From the NCBI RefSeq assembly GCF_014268885.2, contig NZ_CP077095.1, positions 4,619,001 to 4,683,000 on the forward strand: a stretch of DNA of 64,000 nucleotides, in the 5' to 3' direction. The DNA is from Pseudomonas xantholysinigenes (GTDB lineage Bacteria > Pseudomonadota > Gammaproteobacteria > Pseudomonadales > Pseudomonadaceae). A program made the translations under genes and the position numbers. This document shows positions 16,474 through 26,257 of this stretch, piece after piece. Within the stretch, counting starts at the first letter, position 1. Each line of letters begins with the position of its first letter. Below the pieces are notes generated by a model. The model did no database searches. It saw only the letters and a program-made list of their open reading frames with translations, and was not told where the DNA came from.

Positions 16474-18195
16474 CTACCCCTTGGCCGGTGCCACCACCAT
16501 CTCTGCCTGTTCGCTCTTCTTGATCACCGCGTACACCACCGCCGTCAGCAGGCTGCCGGCGACGATCGCCAGCAGGTACAGCAGCGCATGGTTGATCGCG
16601 TTGGGGATCAGCAGCACGAACAAGCCGCCGTGGGGCGCCATCAGCTTGCAGCCGAAGTACATCGACAACGCGCCGGTCAGCGCGCCGCCGACGATGCTCG
16701 CCGGAATCACTCGCAACGGGTCCTTGGCGGCAAACGGGATCGCCCCTTCGGAAATGAAGCACAGCCCCAGCGCCAGCGCCGCCTTGCCAGCCTCGCGCTC
16801 GCTCTGGGCGAACTTGCGCCGGGCCATGAAAGTCGCCAGGCCCAGGCCGATCGGCGGCACCATGCCGGCAGCCATGGTCGCGGCCATCGGTGCATAGCTG
16901 GACGATGCCAGCAAGCCCACCGAGAACGCGTAGGCCGCCTTGTTGATCGGCCCACCGAGGTCCACGCACATCATGCCGCCAAGCAGCAGCCCGAGCAGCA
17001 CCGCGTTGGCGGTGCCCATGCTGTCGAGGAACTGCGTGAGCCCTGCAAGCATCGCCGCCACCGGCTGGCCGACCACGTAGATCATCACCAGGCCGGTGAA
17101 CAGGCTGGCCAGCAACGGGATGATCAGGATCGGCTTGAGCGCGTCAAGACTGCTTGGCAAACGCACCCAGCGGGCGATGGCCTTGGCGCTGTAGCCTGCG
17201 AGGAACCCGGCGACGATACCGCCGATGAATCCTGCACCCAGGGTACTGGCCAACAGGCCGCCAATCATCCCCGGCGCCAGGCCAGGACGGTCGGCGATGG
17301 ACCAGGCGATGTAGCCGGCCAGCAACGGCACCATCAGCTTGAACGCCGCTTCGCCGCCGATCTGCATCAACGCGGCAGGCAAGGTTCCGGGCTCCTTGTA
17401 AGCCTCGATGCCGAACACGAATGACAGCGCGATCAGCAAACCACCCGCCACCACCATCGGCAGCATGAACGACACCCCGGTCAGCAGGTGCTTGTACACA
17501 CCGGTTTTCTCCGCCTTTTGCCCCGCGCCGGGCGTAGCACCGGCAGTTTCCACCTTGCCTTCGGCCAGGGCTTTGTCCAGCGTGGCGCGGGCCTGCTTGA
17601 GGGCGATGCCGGTGCCGCAGCGGTAGATGCGCTTGCCGGCAAAGCGCGCGGCGGGCACTTCGATATCGGCGGCCAGCAACACCACGTCGGCCTCGGCAAT
17701 GGCCTCGGCAGGCAAGGGGTTGCGCGCACCGACCGAGCCCTGGGTCTCGACGGTGAGCTGGTAGCCCATGGCCTGCGCCGCCTGCTGCAGCGCCTCGGCG
17801 GCCATGAAGGTGTGGGCCACACCGGTTGGACAGGCAGTGACCGCGACGATCTTCGGCGCCGTGGCAACCGCTTGCGGGCTTGCCACATGCAAGGTCGCCT
17901 GGCGCGCCGCCTGGTCAAGGAAACTGTCACGGTCGGCCAGGGCCTGGGCCGGCGTGCTCTGGTACACACGCTTGCCGCTGAAACGCGCCAGGTCGACTGA
18001 ACCGGTGCAAACCACCAGCACCCAGTCGGCTTCCATGATCTGCGCCGGAGTCAGCTGCCGTTCGGGGTGTTCGGCATCGTGCACTTCGACGCAGGTTTGC
18101 CAGCCGCGGCGCTGGGCCGCGGCGGCCAGCAGGCGCGCGCTGAGCACGCTGGACACCTGGCCGTTGGGGCAGGCGGTGACAATGGCAATGTTCAT
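16474..18195 (-). CDS. fruA: PTS fructose transporter subunit EIIBC
   Basis: A 573-residue membrane protein. Two N-terminal EIIB-like domains: residues 1-100 (IAIVTACPNGQVSSVLSARL) and about 120-215, where the phosphorylated Cys lies in AVTACPTGVAHTFMAAEAL. After a linker (about 225-250) comes the membrane EIIC domain with multiple hydrophobic segments (GVSFMLPMVVAGGLLIALSF; MMCVDLGGPINKAAYAFSVG). It imports fructose as fructose-1-phosphate, receiving phosphate from FruB. ATG 18195 overlaps the fruK stop (ATGA), so the start is well fixed. Last gene of fruBKA. Confidence 0.96.
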   Translation of the reverse strand: MNIAIVTACPNGQVSSVLSARLLAAAAQRRGWQTCVEVHDAEHPERQLTPAQIMEADWVLVVCTGSVDLARFSGKRVYQSTPAQALADRDSFLDQAARQATLHVASPQAVATAPKIVAVTACPTGVAHTFMAAEALQQAAQAMGYQLTVETQGSVGARNPLPAEAIAEADVVLLAADIEVPAARFAGKRIYRCGTGIALKQARATLDKALAEGKVETAGATPGAGQKAEKTGVYKHLLTGVSFMLPMVVAGGLLIALSFVFGIEAYKEPGTLPAALMQIGGEAAFKLMVPLLAGYIAWSIADRPGLAPGMIGGLLASTLGAGFIGGIVAGFLAGYSAKAIARWVRLPSSLDALKPILIIPLLASLFTGLVMIYVVGQPVAAMLAGLTQFLDSMGTANAVLLGLLLGGMMCVDLGGPINKAAYAFSVGLLASSSYAPMAATMAAGMVPPIGLGLATFMARRKFAQSEREAGKAALALGLCFISEGAIPFAAKDPLRVIPASIVGGALTGALSMYFGCKLMAPHGGLFVLLIPNAINHALLYLLAIVAGSLLTAVVYAVIKKSEQAEMVVAPAKG

Positions 18196-19139
18196 CAGCG
18201 GCCCTCTTGTTGTTCTGTCAGGCACACGGCGGCTTCCAGGCGCGCCAGTTGTTCGCGGTCGTGGATACCGAAGCCGACCTGGGTCACCGCTTGCGCGGCA
18301 ATCGCCGTGGCCCGGCGCAGGGTGGCGGCGGGCGCCTCGGCCTGGAGCAAGCCATGAACCATGCCGGCAACCAGGGAATCACCGGCGCCGACGGTGCTGG
18401 CGATGCGCACTTTCGACGGTTGCGCATGCAGTACCAGGTCAGCGGCGAACCAGGTCACGCCCTGCTCGCCCTGGGACACCACCACATGCTCGACACCGCT
18501 GGCCAGCAACCGCTGCGCGGCGGCACGCTGGCCGGCCAGATCATGCACAGGCAGCCCGAGCACCTCGCCCAGCTCCTCGGTGTTGGGCTTGACCAGCCAC
18601 GGCGCGGCCTCAAGGCCGGCGCGCAAGGCTTCGCCGCTACTGTCCAGGGCCACCTTCAGGCCCTGCGACTTGAGCATCAGCAGCAGCTCGCGCAGCCACT
18701 CGGGGCTGATTCCGCGCGGCAAGCTGCCGGCCACCACCACCGCGTCATGCCCTGGGGCCAGCTGGGCCAGACGTTGCAGCAAGGCCTCGCGGGCAGCCTC
18801 GTCGACCTGCGGCCCAGGCCCGTTGATATCGGTGACCCGGCCGTCGGCCTCGACCAACTTGATGTTGCTGCGGGTCTCGCCCGGCACGCGGACGAAGCAG
18901 TCGACGAATCCGCGCCAAGCGATCAGCGCCTCGAACGGCGCCAGGTTGTCCTGCCCGAGGAAGCCGCCGACCGTCACTTTATGACCCAGGTCGGCCAGTA
19001 CCTGGGCGACGTTCAGGCCTTTGCCGGCGGCGTGACTCTGCTGGGCCTGGCTGCGATTGACCGCGCCAGCGCGCAACTGGTCGAGGCTGATGGTGATATC
19101 CAGCGCCGGGTTGAGGGTAAGGGTGAGGATCTTGGCCAT
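18195..19139 (-). CDS. fruK: 1-phosphofructokinase
   Basis: A 314-residue PfkB-family sugar kinase. TLTLNPALDITISLDQL and HAAGKGLNVAQVLADLG are the N-terminal substrate-binding signatures; ASTVGAGDSLVAGMVHGLLQ holds the catalytic Asp and anion hole. It converts fructose-1-phosphate and ATP to fructose-1,6-bisphosphate and thus consumes the Cra effector. One base separates its start from the fruB stop, and its stop overlaps fruA. Confidence 0.96.
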   Translation of the reverse strand: MAKILTLTLNPALDITISLDQLRAGAVNRSQAQQSHAAGKGLNVAQVLADLGHKVTVGGFLGQDNLAPFEALIAWRGFVDCFVRVPGETRSNIKLVEADGRVTDINGPGPQVDEAAREALLQRLAQLAPGHDAVVVAGSLPRGISPEWLRELLLMLKSQGLKVALDSSGEALRAGLEAAPWLVKPNTEELGEVLGLPVHDLAGQRAAAQRLLASGVEHVVVSQGEQGVTWFAADLVLHAQPSKVRIASTVGAGDSLVAGMVHGLLQAEAPAATLRRATAIAAQAVTQVGFGIHDREQLARLEAAVCLTEQQEGR

Positions 19140-19140
19140 C

Positions 19141-21990
19141 TCAGTAACGCTCCAGCAACGCCCGCACTGCCTCGGCGCTGTCTTGTTGCAGGGCCTCGCG
19201 CGCCAGGGCGCGGGCCGTGGAAAGGTCGGCCTGGCGCACCAGGGCCTTGACTTCGGCGACGCTGCGGGCGGCGACGCTCAACTCGTCCACCTCCAGCCCC
19301 AGCAGCACGGCGACCGCCTGCGGGTCGGCCGCCAGCTCACCGCATACGCCCACCCACTTGCCCTGGGCATGGGCGGCGCGCACGGTCATGTCGATCAGGT
19401 TGAGCACTGCCGGGTGCAGGCCGTCGGCCTGGGCCGACAGGCTCGGGTGACCACGGTCGATGGCCAGGGTGTATTGGGTCAGGTCGTTGGTGCCGATGCT
19501 GAAGAAATCCACCTCGCGGGCCAGCTGCGGCGCCAGCAAGGCAGCGGACGGCACCTCGACCATGATGCCCACCTGCAGGTCGGCCACCGGGATCTCTTCG
19601 CGCAGGCGCTCGACCATGGCCTTGGCGGCGCGCCACTCCTGCATCTGCCCGACCATGGGGAACATGATGCGCAGCGGCCGATCATCGGCGGCGCGCAGCA
19701 ACGCTCGCAACTGGTCCTCCATCACCTGGGGACGCTGCAAGGTCAGGCGCACGCCACGCACGCCAAGAAACGGGTTTTCCTCGACCGCGATCGGCCAGTA
19801 GGGCAAGGGTTTGTCTCCGCCGACATCGAGGGTGCGCACCACCAGCGGGCGCCCGCCCAGGCCGTCGAGCACGCGGCGGTACTCGGCCTCCTGGGTGGCC
19901 ACATCGGGCAGTTGCGGGTGGGCCATGAAGATCAGTTCGGTACGCAGCAGGCCGATGCCTTCGGCGCCCTGCTCCACCACCTTGTCGATGCCATTGCTCT
20001 CGCCGATGTTGGCGAACACTTCGACCGCATGGCCGTCGCGGGTCAGCGCCGGTTCATGGCGGTTGGCCCAGGCGATCTGCAAGCGCCGCTCGCGGGCATC
20101 ACGCTCGGCCAACGCCCGTTGCAGCTCATCGGCGGGCGGATCGACAGCGACCCGGCCACGCTGGCCGTCGAGCAGCAACGGCGTGCCGTTGTCCAGCAAC
20201 AGTACCGCAGCGCCAGCGCCGACCACGGCGGGGATGCCCAGGGCGCGAGCAACGATGGCACTGTGGGCAGTGGCGCCGCCCTGGGCGGTAACGATGCCGG
20301 CGACCCGCGCCGGGTCCAGGCGCGCCACATCGGACGGGCCGACCTCGGCCATCACCAGCACGTAGGGTTGCTCAGGTTCGGCGGCGCCCTGCACGCCACA
20401 CAGTTGCGCCAACACCCGGCGGCCGATGTCGCGCAGGTCGGCGGCACGCTCGGCCAGCAGCGCGTCGTGCAGCGCCTCCTGCTGGCGGGCGGCGGCCTCG
20501 ATCACCGCCATCCACGCGGCAGCGGCGCTTTCGCCCTGGGCCAGGCGCAATTCGACTTCATCGGTCAGCGCCGGGTCGGCGAGCATTTCCTGGTGAGTGA
20601 CGAAAATTTCGCCGATGGCCGCCGCACTGCGCTGCACCAGCCCATGCAATTCGCTGTGCACCTGGTCGATGGCCTGGCGCAGCCTGGCCCGCTCCTGGGC
20701 CGGGGACGCGCCACGCAGCGGGTAGTCGATCTCGCGCTCGACGCATACATGGGCGGGGCCGCTGGCGATGCCCGGTGCCGCCGCGACGCCTTGCAGCGTG
20801 CTGCCCGGCAACGGCGCGCGCAGGGCTTCGGCGGGCAACGCCTGCGCCTGATGCGCCTGCGGCAACGGCTCGACCTCCTCGCCCAGGCCTTGTTCGATGG
20901 CCGCCAGCAACACCGGCAGCGCCTCGGCGGCGATCTCCGGCTCTGCGATCAGTTCCAGCACCTGGCCACGCCGTGCGCCGAGGCTGAGCAGCTTGCTCAG
21001 GCTCTTCACCGACACTGCAGGCTGGGGGCTGTCCTGCAAGCGCACGCGGACTTCGCCGGCAAAACCCTTGGCCAACTGCGCCAGCACCTTGGCCGGGCGG
21101 GCGTGCAGGCCATGGGCATTGGCCAGCACCACGCGCACGCTCGGCCAATCGGCCGGCACTTCGCCGCCCAGCACTTCGAGCACCGCGCGGCTGCTGGTGG
21201 CCTGGTAGAGCATCTGCCCACGGCCTTCGATCAGCACCTCGCACAGCCGCTCGAGCAACGCCTCGTGGGCCGCGCCGAGGCTGGCCAGGCAGAACAGGCC
21301 ATTGAGCGGTTGCTCACGGTAGCGCAACGGCTGCTGCGGGGTGAGGAAGGCCAGGCCCGGCTGGCGCACCTGACGTTCACTGTGCAGCCACCACAGGCCT
21401 TCGCCCAGGGGCAGTGGTTCGGCCTGTTGCAGCACTGCGGCGAAACCGCTGTCGACACAGCCTGCGCGTTGCAGCAGGCGCGCACCGCGCCAGGCCAGTT
21501 CGTCGAAATCCTCGGCGGCCAGGTTCAGGCCGACCAGTTGCGCGTCCAGCGCCAAGGCCTGCGGCGCGCCTTGCAGCAGCTTGAGCAGCGCCTCGGCGCT
21601 GCTGGCCCGGCGCAGCGCCTCGGCCAGGTCGGTTTCGCCCAGGGCGCGGGTGAGCAATTGCAGGAGGCGCAGGTGTTCATCGGAACGGGCAGCGATGCCG
21701 ATGGCCAGGTAGACGGTCTGGCCGTCGCCCCAGTCCACCCCCTCGGGGAACTGCAACAGGCGCACTCCGGTGGCGAACACCAGGTCGCGAGTCTGCGGCG
21801 TGCCGTGGGGGATGGCGATGCCCTGGCCGAGGAAGGTCGAGCCTTGTGCCTCGCGGGCTTGCAGCCCGGCCAAATAGCCCTCGGCCACCAGGCCATCGGC
21901 GACCAGCCGGTCGGCCAGCAATGCCAGTGCCTCGCCCTTGTCGGCGGCGCGCTGGCCCATGGCAATTTGCTCCACGGCAAGCTCGAGCAT
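19141..21990 (-). CDS. fruB: PTS multiphosphoryl transfer protein EIIA-HPr-EI (fructose)
   Basis: A 949-residue cytosolic fusion. The EIIA domain has its active His at about residue 62 (GIAIPHGTP). The HPr-like domain (about 290-370) has the phosphorylated His in NAHGLHARPAKV. The EI domain (about 415-949) has the active His in QGGATAHSAIVARALG and the PEP signature FSIGTNDLTQYTLAIDRG. It takes phosphate from PEP through EI, HPr and EIIA to FruA, so the fructose system is self-contained. ATG 21990 is set by AAGGAG in the leader. First gene of fruBKA, with a Cra box about 130 bp upstream. Confidence 0.96.
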   Translation of the reverse strand: MLELAVEQIAMGQRAADKGEALALLADRLVADGLVAEGYLAGLQAREAQGSTFLGQGIAIPHGTPQTRDLVFATGVRLLQFPEGVDWGDGQTVYLAIGIAARSDEHLRLLQLLTRALGETDLAEALRRASSAEALLKLLQGAPQALALDAQLVGLNLAAEDFDELAWRGARLLQRAGCVDSGFAAVLQQAEPLPLGEGLWWLHSERQVRQPGLAFLTPQQPLRYREQPLNGLFCLASLGAAHEALLERLCEVLIEGRGQMLYQATSSRAVLEVLGGEVPADWPSVRVVLANAHGLHARPAKVLAQLAKGFAGEVRVRLQDSPQPAVSVKSLSKLLSLGARRGQVLELIAEPEIAAEALPVLLAAIEQGLGEEVEPLPQAHQAQALPAEALRAPLPGSTLQGVAAAPGIASGPAHVCVEREIDYPLRGASPAQERARLRQAIDQVHSELHGLVQRSAAAIGEIFVTHQEMLADPALTDEVELRLAQGESAAAAWMAVIEAAARQQEALHDALLAERAADLRDIGRRVLAQLCGVQGAAEPEQPYVLVMAEVGPSDVARLDPARVAGIVTAQGGATAHSAIVARALGIPAVVGAGAAVLLLDNGTPLLLDGQRGRVAVDPPADELQRALAERDARERRLQIAWANRHEPALTRDGHAVEVFANIGESNGIDKVVEQGAEGIGLLRTELIFMAHPQLPDVATQEAEYRRVLDGLGGRPLVVRTLDVGGDKPLPYWPIAVEENPFLGVRGVRLTLQRPQVMEDQLRALLRAADDRPLRIMFPMVGQMQEWRAAKAMVERLREEIPVADLQVGIMVEVPSAALLAPQLAREVDFFSIGTNDLTQYTLAIDRGHPSLSAQADGLHPAVLNLIDMTVRAAHAQGKWVGVCGELAADPQAVAVLLGLEVDELSVAARSVAEVKALVRQADLSTARALAREALQQDSAEAVRALLERY

Positions 21991-22118
21991 GACCCTCTCC
22001 TTTTGCGACGCCCACACCGGGCGCCTAGGTATTGTTGTGAAATTGACTGGCCAAAGTCGTGACAACGTCCAGCGCCAGTGGCGATTTCAGCTATGCAGGG
22101 CAGGAAATTTCGCCTTGC

Positions 22119-22130
22119 TGAAACGTTTAA
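22119..22130 (-). promoter_or_regulatory. Cra (FruR) operator of the fruBKA operon
   Basis: Read on the minus strand, the 12-mer TTAAACGTTTCA is, as I recall, identical to the operator described for P. putida Cra at PfruB. It lies in the divergent fruB-fruR gap, about 130 bp before fruB and 158 bp before fruR. Cra represses here until fructose-1-phosphate binds it. Confidence 0.88.
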
Positions 22131-22287
22131 TCTGACCAAGCGGCCACGTTACTCGATAATCTGCCGACGAAAAAGCCCCATCCTGTCGGACAATTGCGAC
22201 AATGGTCGTCTGCGCGCGGGCTCGCCAATGGGTGAAACTACCCGGTCAAGCCACGCAGCCAGCCCCGGAAATAACAAGGAAAATTCG

Positions 22288-23283
22288 GTGAAACTCAGCG
22301 ATATCGCCCGTCTGGCCGGTGTGTCCGTGACCACCGCCAGTTACGTCATCAATGGCAAGGCCGAACAGCAGCGCATCAGCAACGCCACCGTCGAGCGCGT
22401 GCGCGCGGTGGTTGAGGCCCACGGCTTCACGCCCAACCCCCAGGCCGCCGGCCTGCGCAGCCGCCACACGCGGACACTGGGCTTCATTCTCCCGGATCTG
22501 GAGAACCCCAGCTACGCCCGCATCGCCAAACAGCTGGAACAGGGCGCCCGGGCCCGTGGCTACCAGCTGCTGATCGCCAGCAGCGACGACCAGCCCGACA
22601 GCGAACGCCAACTCCAGCAACTGTTCCGCGCCCGCCGTTGCGACGCACTGTTCGTCGCCAGTTGCCTGCCGCCGCAGGACGACAGCTACCGTGCCTTGCA
22701 GGCCAAGGGCCTGCCGGTGATCGCCATCGACCGGCGCCTGGATCCGGCGCACTTCTGCTCGGTGATCAGCGACGACCGCGACGCCAGCCGCCAGCTGACC
22801 CAAAGCCTGCTCAAGACCCAGCCACGCAGCATCGCCCTGATCGGCGCGCGCCCGGAACTGTCGGTCAGCCAGGCCCGCGCCGGCGGCTTCGACGAAGCGC
22901 TGCTGCAGTTCGACGGCGAAGTGCGCCGCTACCAGGGCGAAGCGTTCAGCCGCGAATGCGGCCAGCAGTTGATGGCGCAACTGATCGACGAACTGGGTGG
23001 CCTGCCGGATGCCCTGGTGACCACCTCCTATGTGCTGCTGCAAGGGGTGTTCGATACCCTGCAGACACACCCTGAAGGCTCGCGCCAGTTGCAACTGGGT
23101 ACCTTCGGCGACAACCAGCTGCTGGACTTCCTGCCACTGCCGGTCAACGCCATGGCCCAGCAGCACGGCCTGATCGCCGCCACCGCGCTGGAACTGGCCC
23201 TGGCCGCCATCGAAGAAAATCGCTACGAACCTGGCGTGCATGCCATCGGTCGCACCTTCAAGCAACGGATCGACAAGGCCTGA
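22288..23283 (+). CDS. fruR: fructose operon repressor Cra/FruR (LacI family)
   Basis: A 331-residue LacI-family regulator. The helix-turn-helix is at residues 1-25 (KLSDIARLAGVSVTTASYVI, hinge NGKAEQQRIS), followed by a periplasmic-binding-like effector domain (TLGFILPDLENPSYARIAKQ). GTG 22288 with AAGGA at 22276-22280 places the HTH exactly at the N terminus; the open frame further upstream is only the promoter region. It should bind the box at 22119-22130 and be released by fructose-1-phosphate. Adjacent and divergent to fruBKA, and only 2 bp from the downstream tatD-like gene. Confidence 0.95.
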   Translation: MKLSDIARLAGVSVTTASYVINGKAEQQRISNATVERVRAVVEAHGFTPNPQAAGLRSRHTRTLGFILPDLENPSYARIAKQLEQGARARGYQLLIASSDDQPDSERQLQQLFRARRCDALFVASCLPPQDDSYRALQAKGLPVIAIDRRLDPAHFCSVISDDRDASRQLTQSLLKTQPRSIALIGARPELSVSQARAGGFDEALLQFDGEVRRYQGEAFSRECGQQLMAQLIDELGGLPDALVTTSYVLLQGVFDTLQTHPEGSRQLQLGTFGDNQLLDFLPLPVNAMAQQHGLIAATALELALAAIEENRYEPGVHAIGRTFKQRIDKA

Positions 23284-23285
23284 AC

Positions 23286-24062
23286 ATGCGCCTGATCGAC
23301 ACCCACACGCACCTGGACTTTCCCGACTTCGACGCCGACCGCTCGCGCCTGTTGGCCAACGCGACGGCGCGCGGGGTGGAACGCATGGTGGTGCTGGGTG
23401 TGTACGAGGGCAATTTCCAGCGGGTCTGGGACCTGGCCTGTGCCGATGACCGTATCCATGCGGCATTGGGCCTGCATCCGGTCTACCTGGAACAGCACCG
23501 CCCCGAGCACCTGGACCAGTTGCGCCAGTGGCTGGAGCGTCTGCGCGGCGACTCGCGGCTGTGCGCGGTGGGCGAGTTCGGCCTGGACTATTACCTGCCG
23601 GAGCTGGGCCCGGATCGCCAGCAGGCGTTGTTCGAGGCGCAATTGCAGATGGCCTGCGACTTCGAGCTGCCGGCGCTGCTGCATGTGCGCCGCAGCCATG
23701 CCCAGGTGATCGCCACGCTCAAGCGCTACAGGCCGGCACGGGCAGGGATCATCCATGCCTTCGCCGGTAGTTACGAAGAAGCACGCGAGTACATCAAGCT
23801 GGGCTTTCGCCTCGGCCTCGGTGGCGCCGCCACCTGGCCGCAGGCGCTGCGTCTGCGCAAGACCTTGCCGCGCCTGCCGCTGGACAGCGTGGTGCTGGAG
23901 ACCGACGCGCCGGACATGGCCCCGGCCATGTACCCCGGCCAGCGCAACAGCCCGGAACATCTGCCGGAAATCGCCCAGGCACTGGCCGAAGTGATGGGGA
24001 TCGACGCCGATCTGCTGGCCGAGGCCAGCAGCCGCAATGCCTGCGAGTTGTTTGGCTGGTAA
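23286..24062 (+). CDS. TatD-family metal-dependent hydrolase/DNase
   Basis: A 258-residue TIM-barrel protein. Metal ligands are visible: the N-terminal DTHTHLD, Glu in VGEFGLDYY, His in LLHVRRSH and IIHAFAGSY, and Asp in LETDAPDMAP. The family includes TatD and YcfH/YjjV-type 3'-5' exonucleases. The gene begins 2 bp after fruR, so it is probably co-transcribed with the repressor, with no obvious functional link. Confidence 0.9.
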   Translation: MRLIDTHTHLDFPDFDADRSRLLANATARGVERMVVLGVYEGNFQRVWDLACADDRIHAALGLHPVYLEQHRPEHLDQLRQWLERLRGDSRLCAVGEFGLDYYLPELGPDRQQALFEAQLQMACDFELPALLHVRRSHAQVIATLKRYRPARAGIIHAFAGSYEEAREYIKLGFRLGLGGAATWPQALRLRKTLPRLPLDSVVLETDAPDMAPAMYPGQRNSPEHLPEIAQALAEVMGIDADLLAEASSRNACELFGW

Positions 24063-24097
24063 GCCCCCGAGCCCCTACAGGGGCAAGTCGTCCTTGA

Positions 24098-26110
24098 TCA
24101 CACCCTGAACGCGCCGATCAAGCGCTTGAGCTCCACCACCTGCGCCGACAACGCCCGGCTGGCGTCCTCGGTCTGGCAGGCGCCGTCGGTGGTGTCCTGG
24201 GCGGCGCGATTGATCGCCACGATGTTCTGGTCGATGTCATGGGCCACGGCCGTCTGCTGCTCCACCGCGGCGGCGATCTGCTGGTTCTGCTCGACGATCC
24301 CGCCCACCGCGCCCAGGATATTGCCCAGCGCCTGCTGCACCTGGCGCGCCTCGTCGACGGTGCCGGCGGCCATCTGGTGACTGCTGCCCATTACCCGCAC
24401 CGCAGCGCCCACGCCTTCACGCAGGCGTTGGATCATCTGCGCGATCTCTTCGGTGGAATCCTGGGTGCGCTTGGCCAGGGTGCGAACCTCGTCGGCGACC
24501 ACGGCAAAGCCGCGCCCCTGCTCTCCGGCCCGCGCCGCCTCGATGGCAGCGTTGAGCGCCAACAGGTTGGTCTGCTCGGCAATACTGCGGATCACCTCCA
24601 GCACCCGACCAATGGCCTGGCTGTCACCGGCCAACTGATTCACCGCGGCCACGCTCTGGTCGATCTCGCTGGCCAGGCGGGCGATGCTGCCCTGCTGGCT
24701 TTGCACCAGGTCACGGCCCGACGCGCTTTCGTGGTTGACCCGTTGCGCGCCCTCGGCGGCCAGCGCGGCGCTGCGGGCCACCTCCAGGGCGGTGGCGCTC
24801 ATCTGGTTCATCGCCGTGGCCACCTGCTCGATCTGCTCGCGCTGGCCGCTGACCGCCTGGTTGCTGCGGCTCGATACCGACAGCACCTGGCCGGCCTGGT
24901 CCTCGACCGTGGTCACGGTCTTGCCCACCTGCTCGATCAGGCCACGAATGCGGCGCACGGTCTCGTTGAAACCGCGCCCCAGCTCGCCTAGTTCGTCCCG
25001 GCTGCTGGCCTGGAAGCTGACGGTCATGTCACCGGCGGCCACCTTGTCCATGGCACTGCCGAGCTTGCCCAGGGTTTCACGGGTGGAAACGTAGAAGCCG
25101 CCGTACAGGTAGATGATCAGCGCAAACACCGTGGCCAGGGCCGCGACCAGCGCGATCGTGCGCAGGCGGTGCTCGCCCAGGCGTTCTTCCAGCTGCCCGT
25201 GCAGGTGGGCGAGCACGGCGTCATTGAGGCGGTAGGTCTGTTCCATCAGCGTGCTGGTCTGCTGGTAGAAGCCGGACCAGGGCGCATCCAGGGTCTCGGC
25301 CACCACTACCTGGTCCTCGAACAGCGTCGCGGCCTGCTTGACCGTGGCCTGGCTGGCCTGGGCACTGGCCTCCAGCGCGGCCTTGGCCTGGCTGTCGGCG
25401 GCCAGGGCATCGCCCAGGCGCAGGCCATAGTCGGCGGACAACCGCTCCAGGCGCTGCAGCAGGTCTTCGAAGCGGGCGCTGCCGGAGGAATCCATGAAAC
25501 CACGCCCCAGGGCCACCGCGCCCATTGCCCGGCCCTCGCCGAGGGCCTGGGTGACCTGCGCCGTGGCGCCGCCGATCAGCTCGCTGAGTTGGCGCACCGA
25601 CGCCTGGCGATCCTGGCTCAGGCCCGACTGGCTGGCGATCAGCTTGCCCAGTACCTGGGCCTGGGCCAGCAGTTTGTCGAACAGCGCCGCCTTGTTCTGC
25701 AGCGAGGTCTCGCCCCGTGCGGCGGCAAAGGCGTCCGCCAGTTCGCCGCGCTTGGCCTCGAGCGCCGGGTCGCTGCTCCTGAGTGAGTCGAGCTGGCCCT
25801 GGACCTTGTCCTGCAAGGCGGCGATGCGCGTCTCGATGTCCCCGGCCTGGCCCGACTGGCCGAGCACGGCGTTGATCTGCAGCAGGTTGCCCAGGGTTTC
25901 CAGGTCGCCGCGCAGGGCCAGGCTCTCAGCCAAGGGTGCCAAGCCCTGCAACTCGCCACGGGCGGCCTGGAGCTGCTGGTAGGCATCGCGCACCAGATAG
26001 AAGCTGGTGACCAGCATGGGCAGGAAGAACAGGACGCTGATCAAGCTGAACTTCATGCCGAAGCTCAGCCGGTTCATCAGTGCGATGGCCGGATAGAGCA
26101 GACGCTTCAC
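24098..26110 (-). CDS. methyl-accepting chemotaxis protein with large helical periplasmic domain
   Basis: A 670-residue receptor. TM1 (about 20-42, [20 protein letters not shown]), a periplasmic domain of about 270 residues that looks all-helical (Leu/Gln/Ala heptads, no Cache pattern), TM2 ([20 protein letters not shown]), HAMP, and an MCP domain with the conserved tip [20 protein letters not shown]. The size and helicity would fit a helical bimodular (HBM) type sensor, which in McpS binds TCA intermediates, but this is a guess. GTG 26110 has a near-perfect AAGGAGGT before it. Confidence 0.9.
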   Translation of the reverse strand: MKRLLYPAIALMNRLSFGMKFSLISVLFFLPMLVTSFYLVRDAYQQLQAARGELQGLAPLAESLALRGDLETLGNLLQINAVLGQSGQAGDIETRIAALQDKVQGQLDSLRSSDPALEAKRGELADAFAAARGETSLQNKAALFDKLLAQAQVLGKLIASQSGLSQDRQASVRQLSELIGGATAQVTQALGEGRAMGAVALGRGFMDSSGSARFEDLLQRLERLSADYGLRLGDALAADSQAKAALEASAQASQATVKQAATLFEDQVVVAETLDAPWSGFYQQTSTLMEQTYRLNDAVLAHLHGQLEERLGEHRLRTIALVAALATVFALIIYLYGGFYVSTRETLGKLGSAMDKVAAGDMTVSFQASSRDELGELGRGFNETVRRIRGLIEQVGKTVTTVEDQAGQVLSVSSRSNQAVSGQREQIEQVATAMNQMSATALEVARSAALAAEGAQRVNHESASGRDLVQSQQGSIARLASEIDQSVAAVNQLAGDSQAIGRVLEVIRSIAEQTNLLALNAAIEAARAGEQGRGFAVVADEVRTLAKRTQDSTEEIAQMIQRLREGVGAAVRVMGSSHQMAAGTVDEARQVQQALGNILGAVGGIVEQNQQIAAAVEQQTAVAHDIDQNIVAINRAAQDTTDGACQTEDASRALSAQVVELKRLIGAFRV

Positions 26111-26257
26111 AGGTCACCTCCTTGAATTCTTGTTGTTCTGCGGGGTAGCACTAGGCCATCTTCGGGCCCGTGCCTTGTATAGCGCAGAATGAACGCAAGG
26201 TTTGTAACTTAAGGTTAAGCGCGAAGCAGGTAACGCGGTGGCTGGCTCCTGCACCGT

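Noticed and set aside
19057..22062. 1001-codon open frame on the plus strand opposite fruB
   Set aside because: It mirrors the codon structure of fruB, is His/Gln/Leu-rich and has no domain; fruB is certain from its three active-site motifs.
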